From contig CAWEUI010000022.1 of the NCBI GenBank assembly GCA_963812195.1, positions 1-64,000 on the forward strand: a stretch of 64,000 bases of DNA. Reading direction: 5' to 3'. Shown here in pieces: positions 42,580-50,799 of this stretch; position 1 is the stretch's first letter; every line of letters begins with the position of its first letter. The notes beneath the pieces were generated by a model that did not search any database, had not been told where the DNA came from, and was given only the letters and a program-made list of their open reading frames with translations. A program made the position numbers and the translations under genes. Origin of the DNA: ZC4RG30 sp963812195 (lineage in GTDB: Bacteria; Pseudomonadota; Gammaproteobacteria; Steroidobacterales; Steroidobacteraceae).

Positions 42580-43195
42580 CCGGCTTCTGCTCTTTGCGCT
42601 GTTGTTGACTGGCGGGGCCCATGCCGCTGCCCCGGAACGTACTGTGCTGGTCTTTGGAGACAGCCTCAGCGCCGCCCACGGATTGCGGGCCGACCAGGGC
42701 TGGGTGGCCCTCTTGCAAAAGCGTCTGCAGCAGGAAGGTTACGGATACCAGGTGGTAAACGCCAGCGTCAGCGGCGAGACCACCGCCGGCGGGAAAGCCC
42801 GGCTGCCACGGGCATTGGCACAGCACAAGCCCGCGGTAGTGGTACTTGAACTCGGTGCGAACGATGGCCTGCGCGGCCTGCCCCTGAAGGATGCCAGGGA
42901 GAACCTGGAGGCCATGATAGATGCCAGCCGGCATGCCGGAGCCCGGGTACTGCTGCTGGGCATCCTGATACCGCCGAACTACGGACCAAAGTATTCCAGC
43001 GGATTCGCCGACATGTACAAACGGATCGCCAGGGAGCGCAAGCTGCCGCTGGTTCCCTTTCTGCTCGACGGGGTGGCATTGAACCCGGATCTCATGCAGC
43101 AGGATGGCCTGCATCCCAAGGCCGAGGGCGAACCACAAGTGCTCGACAACGTGTGGCCGTACCTGCATCCGCTGCTGGAGCACGTAAAGCGATGA
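42569..43195 (+). CDS. tesA: GDSL lysophospholipase/thioesterase TesA
   Basis: About 208 residues, TTG start at 42569 with AGGA six bases before it. A signal peptide (RLLLFALLLTGGAHAAA) exports it to the periplasm. SGNH motifs: GDSL at 30-33 (nucleophile Ser32), NASVSGET, LELGANDGLRG (Gly-Asn of the oxyanion hole) and DGLHP (Asp and His). Classic TesA/arylesterase. The TTG lies within the 5' end of the divergent ybbA gene. The stop overlaps the ATG of the acyl-CoA ligase. Confidence 0.93.
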   Translation: MRSIRLLLFALLLTGGAHAAAPERTVLVFGDSLSAAHGLRADQGWVALLQKRLQQEGYGYQVVNASVSGETTAGGKARLPRALAQHKPAVVVLELGANDGLRGLPLKDARENLEAMIDASRHAGARVLLLGILIPPNYGPKYSSGFADMYKRIARERKLPLVPFLLDGVALNPDLMQQDGLHPKAEGEPQVLDNVWPYLHPLLEHVKR

Positions 43196-44853
43196 TCGAC
43201 CGTATCTGGCTGAAGAGCTATCCGCCGGGCGTGCCTCATGACATCGACCCGGACCAATACGCCTCACTGGTGGAGATGACCGCGGAAGCACTGGCTCAAC
43301 ATGCCAGCCAGCGGGCCTACGTGCTGATGGACCATGCCCTTACGTTCGGTGATGTCGACCGGTTGGCCGACGCTTTCGCCTCCTGGCTGCAGGCGCAGGG
43401 ATTCGAAAAGGGCGAGCGTATCGCGCTGATGCTACCCAACGTTCCGCAGTATCCGGTGGCCATGCTGGGTGCGCTGCGCGCTGGCCTCAGCGTCGTCAAC
43501 ACCAACCCGCTATATACCGCCGATGAACTGCGCCATCAGCTGCAGGACTCCGGTGCGGTTGCCCTGCTGGTGCTGGAGAACTTCGCCCATGTGGTGGCAG
43601 AAGTTCTCACCGAAACCAATCTGCGCAAGGTGATCGTAACCCGGGTCGGCGACCTGCTGCCCCGAATCAAGGGCGTGCTGATTGATATCGTGTTGAGGTA
43701 TGTGAAGCGCAGGATTCCGCCGTGGAGGATTCCAGGAGTCGTTCGCTTTCCCCACCTGATGCGCGAGCACACAGGCAGGAAGCCCCATGCCGTGTCTCTG
43801 ACCCATGCGGACATTGCCTTTCTGCAATACACGGGCGGTACCACCGGCGTGGCCAAGGCCGCAATGCTCTCGCATGGCAACATGGTTGCCAATGTGCTGC
43901 AGGCGCACGCCTGGTTCAGCCAGGTGCCCATCACCTTCGGCACCTACTACATTGCCCTGCCGCTCTATCACATCTTTTCGCTGACCGCGAACTGCCTGCT
44001 GTTCATGCGCGCGGGCGGCACAGGCATCATGGTGCCGAATCCGCGCGATTTTCCGTCGTTCGTGAAGCTGCTGTGCAAGTACCCTCCTTCCGTATTCCTG
44101 GGCGTGAACACGCTGTTCAACGCACTGATGGACACACCAGGCTTCCGGAACATCGACTTCAGCAAGCTGGTCGCAACTGTAGGGGGCGGCATGGCCGTGC
44201 AGGCCGCCGTCGCATCGCGCTGGCTCAAAATGACCGGCAAACCCTTGAGCCAGGGCTGGGGCCTTACTGAAACCTCACCCGTCGTCGCGGTGTGCAACCT
44301 TGCCGATACCGAGTTCAGCGGCTCGGTTGGTCTGCCCCTGCCATCCACAGAGGTAACCGCCAGGGACGACGAGGGCAACGACCTGGGCCTGAATGCCTCC
44401 GGGGAAATCTGTGTGCGTGGCCCGCAGGTGATGCAAGGTTACTGGAACCGCCCGGATGAGACCGCCAAAGTGATGTTACCGGACGGCTGGATCCGCACTG
44501 GTGATGTTGGACGCATCGATAGCCGCGGATTCGTATACCTCGAGGACCGCAAGAAGGACATGATTTCAGTGTCCGGCTTCAAGGTATATCCCAACGAGAT
44601 CGAAGACATTGCGGCACATCACCCCGGCGTTTTTGAGTGCGCAGCTATTGGCGTACCGGACGAGCGATCGGGGGAGGTGGTTGCGCTGTACGTTGTTCGC
44701 AAGGATCCAGGCCTGACTGCGGAGGAGCTGATTTCATACATGCGCCAGCATGTCACTTCATACAAAGTGCCCAGGCACGTCTACTTCCGCTCAGAGTTGC
44801 CGAAGAGCAATGTAGGGAAGATTCTTAGGCGCGCGTTGCGTGAGGAGGGGTAA
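43192..44853 (+). CDS. Long-chain fatty acid-CoA ligase (FadD-like)
   Basis: 553 residues, ANL superfamily. AMP-binding P-loop YTGGTTGVAKAAMLSH, GWGLTETSPVV, DGWIRTGDVGRID, DRKKDMISVSGFKVYPNEIED and the C-terminal catalytic Lys in SNVGKILRRALR. NTNPLYTADELRHQL is typical of FadD. Translationally coupled to tesA (ATGA), which suggests release and re-activation of fatty acids by the pair. It is the last high-GC gene before the A+T-richer island. Confidence 0.94.
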   Translation: MIDRIWLKSYPPGVPHDIDPDQYASLVEMTAEALAQHASQRAYVLMDHALTFGDVDRLADAFASWLQAQGFEKGERIALMLPNVPQYPVAMLGALRAGLSVVNTNPLYTADELRHQLQDSGAVALLVLENFAHVVAEVLTETNLRKVIVTRVGDLLPRIKGVLIDIVLRYVKRRIPPWRIPGVVRFPHLMREHTGRKPHAVSLTHADIAFLQYTGGTTGVAKAAMLSHGNMVANVLQAHAWFSQVPITFGTYYIALPLYHIFSLTANCLLFMRAGGTGIMVPNPRDFPSFVKLLCKYPPSVFLGVNTLFNALMDTPGFRNIDFSKLVATVGGGMAVQAAVASRWLKMTGKPLSQGWGLTETSPVVAVCNLADTEFSGSVGLPLPSTEVTARDDEGNDLGLNASGEICVRGPQVMQGYWNRPDETAKVMLPDGWIRTGDVGRIDSRGFVYLEDRKKDMISVSGFKVYPNEIEDIAAHHPGVFECAAIGVPDERSGEVVALYVVRKDPGLTAEELISYMRQHVTSYKVPRHVYFRSELPKSNVGKILRRALREEG

Positions 44854-44863
44854 GAGCCTTTCT

Positions 44864-45649
44864 CTATCCAGAGAAGGACCCGGCGTCATCGTCTCCTAGG
44901 TAGGCGAATAGATAGACACCAGCCGCAACACCAGCCGCGTTCGGATTCCTCGATTTGGCTGCGACAGATCTCTTGGTTCTTCTATCTTGGAGCCAATCAT
45001 CTATCGCCTGCAGGTAAGCCATGCCGTGTGATCGCGTGAATTTTGCGAAGGCGGCCCGCTCTTCGTAATTCAAGTCTGAGATATATGCATGCCTTTCTAC
45101 AAGCGAAAGAGCATCTCCATTCGAGTCGGAATTCCGGCGCACTGTCGTTACCAGTCGATTAACCAGCTTTGTCACATGTTCCATTAGCAGCGGATGCAGC
45201 TGATCGACAATTGCGGATTCAGATGTCGGAAGATACCTCCCACTTGAAGTTCTACGAATCAATCCGACGGCCTTCATGCTCTTCAGAATGCCTTCTGCAT
45301 CTGCAGCGGGATCGATCCGTCTTATTGCGGATTGGAGGCTGTCCCGTCCTCGTGATAGAGAGAGCGGGCGCGGGCGAGCTTCGCGATCGGTGTATCGATC
45401 GTCGTGGTGCCATATGCGCAGTAATTGTGCCGGTAGATTTTGTGAGCGGATAAACAGGGAGTCAAGGCGCTTGTTGACCTTCGTAGCCCGTCCACTTTCC
45501 ATCGATATCATTGCTTGCTCGAAGGATTCCCGAATTGCCACATCGGTTACTCCGCAGCAGGCCATCAACTGGATGACCGCCCCAATGAGCCTTGAACGTA
45601 GGTGCGCAGGGAGAACACTCTCTTCGTTCATTGGGACGTTCCTCTTCAT
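44864..45649 (-). CDS. DUF6502-like protein a
   Basis: 261 residues. The block LLRIWHHDDRYTDREARPRPLSLSRGRDSLQSAI followed by ILKSMKAVGLIRRTSSGRYLP matches the second half of DUF6502 proteins (family name from memory), while the N-terminal helical half (RLIGAVIQLMACCGVTDVAIRESF) is degenerate. ATG 45649 overlaps the stop of paralogue b (ATGA); ATG 45631 is also possible. The DUF6502 fold looks like a DNA-binding regulator, but its function is not established. The gene lies in the A+T-richer island, convergent with the acyl-CoA ligase. Confidence 0.7.
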   Translation of the reverse strand: MKRNVPMNEESVLPAHLRSRLIGAVIQLMACCGVTDVAIRESFEQAMISMESGRATKVNKRLDSLFIRSQNLPAQLLRIWHHDDRYTDREARPRPLSLSRGRDSLQSAIRRIDPAADAEGILKSMKAVGLIRRTSSGRYLPTSESAIVDQLHPLLMEHVTKLVNRLVTTVRRNSDSNGDALSLVERHAYISDLNYEERAAFAKFTRSHGMAYLQAIDDWLQDRRTKRSVAAKSRNPNAAGVAAGVYLFAYLGDDDAGSFSG

Positions 45650-46479
45650 GGTCCTGCCTTTGATTTTGATCCTTTGGTATTAAGGTCTTCGCTTATTAAG
45701 ACGACTCGTGTTCTTGTGACACGTTTGCGTTGACGCACATTTGGGGGTGACTCTAGTGCGGCTGCGTTCCCGGCAGCTTCAAGCTCTGCCAGCAATGCCC
45801 GAAGACTTCGCGAGGCACTCTTTTGGAGCAGTATGCGTCCCTTTCTAGAGGCTGCTGGAAAGAGAATTTCACCGCTTAGAGTCTGAATTGGGCTTTGTAC
45901 CTGCAATTGTGGATTCGGTTCTTGGAGTAGTCCAAGGAGAGTCTGTGCTAGCAACTCCAGTCGGACCTGTCCTGGCGTGCGTCGGGCTCTTGGGGCAAGC
46001 ACCACTTGTGATGCCTCCAGCGTGACACATCCCTTACGCACCATTTCTCTCAGGATGGATCGTGCCGGGACGTCTCCTCCGTACTTGCGAACCAGCGAAT
46101 TGAACGACGAGTTCCTCTTCCCGAATTCCAGTGGCTTTGGTGTGTAGTTGGTGGTCAAAAAGATTGGATCTGTTGTCCATCCTCGAATGACATTGGCAAC
46201 GCGGTCACGCCTTTCTCGTGGAATTGGTACGTCTTGTTGCGAGTAGTCGCGAACTTGCGCCCTTGTCAGACCTGTTATTGCTGCAACAGCCGACTGATTG
46301 AGTCGATTGTTCCGAAACCTAGCGCCATCCGTTGCTGCTCGATAGAAGGAGATTCTTGCCACTTCCGCAAATTGGGCGCTATTGACACCCGCCGCCATCA
46401 GGTATCGAGCCAATTCCATCAAGAACCCTGCTAGAGCACTGTCAAGGGCGCTGTTCAGAAGCTTCGGGGTCTTTTCCAT
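45646..46479 (-). CDS. DUF6502-like protein b
   Basis: About 277 residues from ATG 46479. The N-terminal half LAGFLMELARYLMAAGVNSAQFAEVARISFYRAA and a helix-turn-helix-like QSAVAAITGLTRAQVRDY lead into NVIRGWTTDPIFLTTNYTPKPL...SFNSLVRKYGGDVPARSILREMVRKGCV. This is a full DUF6502-type layout. Base composition here is much lower in G+C than in the flanking housekeeping genes (for instance 23 of 60 at 45661-45720). It sits between the repeat-protein gene and paralogue a, all leftward, so probably one transcript with a. A regulator role is inference. Confidence 0.75.
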   Translation of the reverse strand: MEKTPKLLNSALDSALAGFLMELARYLMAAGVNSAQFAEVARISFYRAATDGARFRNNRLNQSAVAAITGLTRAQVRDYSQQDVPIPRERRDRVANVIRGWTTDPIFLTTNYTPKPLEFGKRNSSFNSLVRKYGGDVPARSILREMVRKGCVTLEASQVVLAPRARRTPGQVRLELLAQTLLGLLQEPNPQLQVQSPIQTLSGEILFPAASRKGRILLQKSASRSLRALLAELEAAGNAAALESPPNVRQRKRVTRTRVVLISEDLNTKGSKSKAGP

Positions 46480-46599
46480 CTCGCGATCTGCGCCAGGAAC
46501 GGCAAAGGGGACGTGGTATGGCACATCTTCTCGTACCCCATAGGCAATACGACAGCAGGAATTTCTGCCCTGTCAGGCCAGAAATGTTGTATTGCAAAT

Positions 46600-46627
46600 G
46601 AATGCGCCGCCCGTAGGCGGCGCATTC
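46600..46627. terminator. Perfect 12-bp hairpin after the repeat-protein gene
   Basis: GAATGCGCCGCC-CGTA-GGCGGCGCATTC, a perfect 12-bp stem with a 4-base loop, 63 bases downstream of the repeat-protein stop. No T-run on either side, so a rho-independent terminator is not proven. It could stop or stabilise the leftward transcript before the DUF6502 pair. A weaker stem (ATTTCTG / CAGAAAT, 46561-46587) lies beside it. The interval 46480-46689 holds no credible gene. Confidence 0.45.
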
Positions 46628-46689
46628 ACGATCAGCTGTCGATGTCAGGAGCGAGCAGTCTTCGCACCTGTCTTCAGTTTGCTCAGATC

Positions 46690-47442
46690 TTAGAGCGTAT
46701 GCACGCCTGTTCCGTTGATGCCCGCGCTGTGCACGCCTGTTCCGTTGATGCCCGCGCTGTGCACGCCTGTTCCGTTGATGCCCGCGCTGTGCACGCCTGT
46801 TCCGTTGATGCCCGCGCTGTGCACGCCTGTTCCGTTGATGCCCGCGCTGTGCACACTTTTCGTTGATGCCGCGCTGTGCACGCCCGTTCCGTTGATGCCC
46901 GCGCTGTGCACACCCGTTCCGTTGATGCCCTGCGCTGTGCACGCCCGTTCCGTTGATGCCCGGCGCTGTGCACACCTCGTTCTGTTGATGCCCGCGCTGT
47001 GCACGCCTGTTCCGTTGATGCCCGCGCCACGCCTGCTCTCCGTGATGCCCGCGCTGTGCACGCCGTTCTGTTGCCGCCGTTGTGCATGCCGTTCCGTTGA
47101 TGCCCGCGCTGTGCACACCCGTTCCGTTGATGCCCTGGCGCTGTGCAGACCCGTTCCGTTGATGCCCGCGCTGTGCACACCCGTTCCGTTGATGCCCGCG
47201 CTGTGCACACCCGTTCCGTTGATGCCCGCGCTGTGCACGCCCGTTCCGTTGATGCCCGCGCTGTGCACACCCGTTCCGTTGATGCCAAGGGCCTGGGATC
47301 CATTGCTGCTAATGCCACTGGAAACAAAATCGGGGTTGGGAGCTCCCTGGTCTGCACCGCTCCGATTACCCGCAATGACGGGCGCTGCCATGCCAACAGC
47401 AACCAGCACAGGCAAAAGGCTGCGAATCTTGATCTGCGACAT
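46690..47442 (-). CDS. Exported decapeptide-repeat protein (GINGTGVHSA)n
   Basis: About 250 residues from ATG 47442 (GGGAG five bases upstream). Signal peptide MSQIKIRSLLPVLVAVGMA with likely cleavage after APVIA, a short spacer (GNRSGADQGAPNPDFVSSG), then about 20 tandem copies of GINGTGVHSA to the end (...GINGTGVHTL). The middle third (about 46855-47150) is scrambled by several short indels, but the frame is the same at both ends. The repeat has one Ile, Val and His per unit, with Gly/Asn/Thr/Ser turns, as might suit a beta-solenoid or fibre. I know no named family for it. Neighbours are DUF6502-type genes on both sides. Confidence 0.75.
   Translation of the reverse strand: MSQIKIRSLLPVLVAVGMAAPVIAGNRSGADQGAPNPDFVSSGISSNGSQALGINGTGVHSAGINGTGVHSAGINGTGVHSAGINGTGVHSAGINGTGLHSARASTERVCTARASTERHAQRRQQNGVHSAGITESRRGAGINGTGVHSAGINRTRCAQRRASTERACTAQGINGTGVHSAGINGTGVHSAASTKSVHSAGINGTGVHSAGINGTGVHSAGINGTGVHSAGINGTGVHSAGINGTGVHTL
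46701..47286. repeat. 30-bp tandem repeat array, about 20 units
   Basis: The unit on the plus strand is close to TTCCGTTGATGCCCGCGCTG followed by TGCACGCCTG (variants TGCACACCCG). Units 1-5 (46711 on) and the last five (from about 47153) are nearly perfect, while those between carry 1-6 base gains or losses. The unit has no stop codon in any of six frames, hence long spurious ORFs on both strands. Confidence 0.93.
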
Positions 47443-47475
47443 AACAACTCCCAAGCAAAGATGACATTCGGCAGA

Positions 47476-47491
47476 TGTGACTTTCGTCACA
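47476..47491. promoter_or_regulatory. CRP/Clp-type palindrome upstream of the repeat-protein gene
   Basis: TGTGA-CTTTCG-TCACA: both half-sites match the CRP consensus TGTGA-N6-TCACA exactly. It lies 34 bases before the repeat-protein ATG, and about 30 bases downstream of the predicted transcription start of the promoter at 47523-47550. With that promoter it would repress, or it may serve a second start not seen here. The regulator (CRP, Clp or Vfr type) is not in this window. Confidence 0.65.
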
Positions 47492-47522
47492 ACTGTGCGG
47501 TCTTATGTCGACTCGCAAGCTG

Positions 47523-47550
47523 ATTATGTGATGTCGGAGATTGATGTCAA
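47523..47550 (-). promoter_or_regulatory. Sigma70-type promoter of the repeat-protein gene
   Basis: Minus-strand TTGACA (complement of 47545-47550), 16-base spacer, CATAAT (complement of 47523-47528): 6 of 6 and 5 of 6 consensus matches. Predicted start near 47516, leaving a leader of about 75 bases that contains the CRP-type palindrome. Confidence 0.7.
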
Positions 47551-47614
47551 ATTGAAATTTGATTGCAGCTATCGCAATCAGAGAAAGCCTTACACAGTGA
47601 CTGTCTAGGCAGAC

Positions 47615-48539
47615 TTATTCGGCAGCGACCCTCTTCCCACCAAGAGCCGGCTCTACCCACGGAACAAACCGCATTGTTCGAGGTTCCGGCGGCTGCAAAG
47701 ACGACAGAGGGGTGCTGTCATACGGCTCGCTAATGTAGTGATATGCCGTCAAACCGGTTTCTACCATCTTGGCGGGCTCCACCCAGTGCGGCCGATTCGC
47801 GCTCAACCAGTCGTCTACGTCTACCAGCAACTTCTGGACCTTCTCCCTAATTAAGGCCTCAAACTCCGGCAACGCGTACTCGGGCAGCCCCCCGTCAGCG
47901 ACAACGGATCTCTGCAATCCTCTTGTACTCGTCGCTCCGATAATTGTGGACGAGCGTATTCGCAAGGTCTGGTAATCGTTCTTCCGAAATACTCCAGCGC
48001 CTGTGGACTCATGAGGTCGTTGGAAAAGTTTATTCGCGCCACAGCCCTGTAATGCCGAGCGCCTACAGGCTTCACTATCCCGTATTCGACCATGTCATCA
48101 AGAACTGACTTTGGATTTGCTGTCGGATCAGCCTTGTAATCAGTGTGGTCAGGTTGCGACCTGGGCGTGGCTTCCAAGTCCAACTCAAGAGGCAGCCCAT
48201 AAGGGCCGATGTAGTGCGAGTCCGTGCACCAGATGTGCAGCACTTCGGTAATCACCGCCTCATTCGTCGATTCGGAGGGGCCAGCAGCGAAGGGTCGTCG
48301 ATGAATCTATTCACGTCGGCGAGAGGTACACCAGTGTTGTCGGCAAGAACCGCCCTCGTTAGTGGCCCTGTGTGTCCACGTATTCCATCTCTTACCACTG
48401 CCTCCACATACGCGCCCTTGATTACCTCCCTAAACTCCAAGTACGGAATCCCCGCACGCAGCAAGATCCGAATCATCGGCTTGAGAATCTTCCGAAACGA
48501 GAAGATCAGCTGTTCCCTGGCGGCTTCGCGAAGACGCAT
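47615..48539 (-). pseudogene. DUF6502-like protein c, broken by about three frameshifts
   Basis: ATG 48539 with GAGGAG upstream, 2 bases after the dgt stop. The N-terminal part reads REQLIFSFRKILKPMIRILLRAGIPYLEFREVIKGAYVEAVV, a good DUF6502 start, through ...LADVNRFIDDPSLLAP. A missing C near 48268 shifts to STNEAVITEVLHIWCTDSHYIGPYGLPLELDLEA. Further shifts near 47955 and 47900 pass through ANTLVHNYRSDEYKRIAEI to GLPEYALPEFEALIREKVQKLL and the stop at 47615. All family blocks are present in order, so either a recent pseudogene or sequence errors. It is at the dgt-proximal edge of the A+T-richer island. Confidence 0.7.
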
Positions 48540-48541
48540 CT

Positions 48542-49687
48542 TCAACTCCTCTGGGCTGGCACGAACAAGCGTTCATGCTCTCCAATGGCGTAACGATCGG
48601 TCATTCCTGCAACGTAGTCGGCCACTGCCCGGGCGCGGCCGGCCTCTCCGTGTTTCGCAGCCATCCGCTGCGCAGTGGCGCGGTGCTCGTCCGGCAGCAG
48701 CAGCGGGTCCTCCATGAAGACCCTGAACAGGCCGGTCACGACCGTTCGCGCCTTGCGCGTCATTCGCCGCACGCGAAAGTGGTTGTACAGGCGATCCCTC
48801 AGGAACTTCTTCAGCTCAAGGTGCTCCCGGTACACCGACTCGCTCAATTGCACCAGTGATGCATTCTGCTGCCGCACCGCTTCGATATCCGCGGGGCTGG
48901 CTTCCCTGAGAAGCGCTTCGGTGCGTTCGATCAGATCCACAACTATTCCGTTGATCATGCGCCGCACGACTTCGTGGATCAACCGCCTTCCGGACAGCGC
49001 CGGATACTTGGCTTCAACCGCGTGAAGTTGCCGCGCGAAGATCGGAACCTCACGAAGATCCGTCAACTCCAGCAGTCCGGCCCGCAGACCATCATCGACA
49101 TCATGATTGTTGTAGGCGACTTCATCGGCGAGATTCGCGATCTGGGCTTCGAGACTCGCCTGGCGGCGTTCGATGAATCGAACGCCGACGTCCCCGAGCT
49201 GGCGCGCATTGGCAAGCGAACAATGCTTCAGAATTCCCTCGCGACATTCGAATGTGAGGTTCAGGCCCGAGAATTCCGCATAGCGCTCTTCGAGCTCATC
49301 GACCACGCGCAGGGACTGCAGGTTGTGCTCGAAGCCACCGAAATCCCGCATGCATTCGTTCAGCGCATCCTGCCCGGCGTGGCCAAACGGCGTGTGCCCC
49401 AGGTCATGTGCCAGGCATATGGCCTCGGTCAATGCCTCGTTGAGGTTCAAGGCCAGCGCGACGGATCGACCGATCTGGGCCACCTCCATGGAGTGCGTGA
49501 GACGGGTGCGATACATGTCCCCTTCGTGATTGACGAAGACCTGCGTCTTGTACACAAGGCGGCGAAACGCGCCCGAATGGACGATGCGATCCCGATCGCG
49601 CTGGTACTCGCCACGATATTTCGGTGGCGCCTCGCGATGGCGTCGCCCCCTGCTTTGTTCCTCATGTGCGGCGTACGGAGCCAACAT
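48542..49687 (-). CDS. dgt: Deoxyguanosinetriphosphate triphosphohydrolase-like protein
   Basis: About 381 residues. HD-domain metal ligands in RTRLTHSMEVAQIGR and CLAHDLGHTPFGHAG, then GGFEHNLQSLRVVDELE and ADEVAYNNHDVDDGLRAGLL. This is the dGTPase-like family that hydrolyses dNTPs to nucleosides and triphosphate. ATG 49687 is listed; TTG 49696 overlapping the aroB stop is possible. Co-directional with aroK and aroB as in many gammaproteobacteria. Confidence 0.95.
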   Translation of the reverse strand: MLAPYAAHEEQSRGRRHREAPPKYRGEYQRDRDRIVHSGAFRRLVYKTQVFVNHEGDMYRTRLTHSMEVAQIGRSVALALNLNEALTEAICLAHDLGHTPFGHAGQDALNECMRDFGGFEHNLQSLRVVDELEERYAEFSGLNLTFECREGILKHCSLANARQLGDVGVRFIERRQASLEAQIANLADEVAYNNHDVDDGLRAGLLELTDLREVPIFARQLHAVEAKYPALSGRRLIHEVVRRMINGIVVDLIERTEALLREASPADIEAVRQQNASLVQLSESVYREHLELKKFLRDRLYNHFRVRRMTRKARTVVTGLFRVFMEDPLLLPDEHRATAQRMAAKHGEAGRARAVADYVAGMTDRYAIGEHERLFVPAQRS

Positions 49688-49692
49688 GGGCT

Positions 49693-50769
49693 TCAACCGA
49701 AATGTGCCCGCAACGTACTGTCCAGCACGTCATCCGGGTACTCGGCCGTGAAGCGGGCCTTGCCGAGCTTGTCCAGCAGCACCAGGCGAATGCGCCCGGA
49801 TTGCACCTTCTTGTCCACGCGCATGCAATCGAGCGCCCGAGTGGCACCGAATTTCGGAGCTTCCACGGGCAGGCCGATGCGCTGCAGCAGCTCCCGGACC
49901 CGCTGCACATCCGCGAGCGGCAGCGTACCCAATCGCGAGGACATGTCCGCGGCGATCAGCATGCCGGTCGCCACAGCTTCGCCGTGCAGCCACTCGGTGT
50001 AGCCCGTTGCGGTCTCGATGGCATGGCCGAAGGTGTGCCCCAGGTTCAGCAACGCCCGCTCACCGGCCTCCCGTTCGTCGCGCTTGACCACCTCGGCCTT
50101 CAGTTCGCAGGAGCGATAGATGGCATGCGCCAGCGCCGCGTCGTCCAGCGACAGGAGCGCGTCCACATTGGCCTCGATCCAGTCCAGAAACGACAGATCG
50201 AACACCAGCCCGTACTTGATGACTTCCGCCAGCCCGGCCCGCAGCTCGCGAGGCGGCAGCGTGCGCAATGTGGTGGTATCCGCGATCACCGCGCAAGGCT
50301 GATGGAAGGCACCGATCAGATTCTTGCCGCCGGGATGGTTGACTCCGGTCTTGCCGCCGACGGAGGAATCCACTTGCGCCAGCAGCGTGGTGGGGAACTG
50401 TGCAAACGCCACGCCCCGCTGGTAGCACGCGGCGGCGAAGCCGGCCAGGTCCCCGACCACGCCACCGCCCAATGCCAGCACGAGCGAATCGCGGCCAAAC
50501 CGGTTTGCCACCAGCACATCGAGCACCCGCTCCAGGTACTCCATCGTCTTGTACTGCTCGCCGTCCGGAAGGAGCACATCCACGATGCGACGCTGCGGCA
50601 GGCTTGCACGCACGCGCTGCGCGTAGAGCGGCGCCACCGTAGTGTTGCTGACGAGCAGCAGGTCCCGTGCCAGCAGATGCCGTTCGAGCAGCTGCTCGTC
50701 GGCCAGCAGCGACTGGCCGATCAGAATCGGATAGGAACGCTCTGCAAGGGCAACCTGAAGTGTCAGCAC
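49693..50769 (-). CDS. aroB: 3-Dehydroquinate synthase AroB
   Basis: 358 residues, GTG start. NAD-binding GGGVVGDLAGFAAACYQRGV, LLAQVDSSVGGKTGVNHPGGKNLIGAFHQP, LRAGLAEVIKYG, LLNLGHTFGHAIE (metal-binding His) and RIGLPVEAP are all canonical. Second step of the shikimate pathway, converting DAHP to dehydroquinate, and so upstream of the trp operon in metabolism. Thirty bases after aroK. Confidence 0.97.
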   Translation of the reverse strand: MLTLQVALAERSYPILIGQSLLADEQLLERHLLARDLLLVSNTTVAPLYAQRVRASLPQRRIVDVLLPDGEQYKTMEYLERVLDVLVANRFGRDSLVLALGGGVVGDLAGFAAACYQRGVAFAQFPTTLLAQVDSSVGGKTGVNHPGGKNLIGAFHQPCAVIADTTTLRTLPPRELRAGLAEVIKYGLVFDLSFLDWIEANVDALLSLDDAALAHAIYRSCELKAEVVKRDEREAGERALLNLGHTFGHAIETATGYTEWLHGEAVATGMLIAADMSSRLGTLPLADVQRVRELLQRIGLPVEAPKFGATRALDCMRVDKKVQSGRIRLVLLDKLGKARFTAEYPDDVLDSTLRAHFG

Positions 50770-50799
50770 GGGGTCAGTATAAGGGCCCTGCCGGCCCGT

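Noticed and set aside
46690..47286. CRISPR array
   Set aside because: Units follow each other directly with no unique spacers, and no cas gene is present.
46715..47464. 249-codon plus-strand ORF of Leu/Cys/Pro repeats
   Set aside because: It is the antisense reading of the 30-bp tandem array. It has no ribosome site and depends only on the repeat having no stop codons. The minus-strand frame has a signal peptide, ribosome site and promoter.
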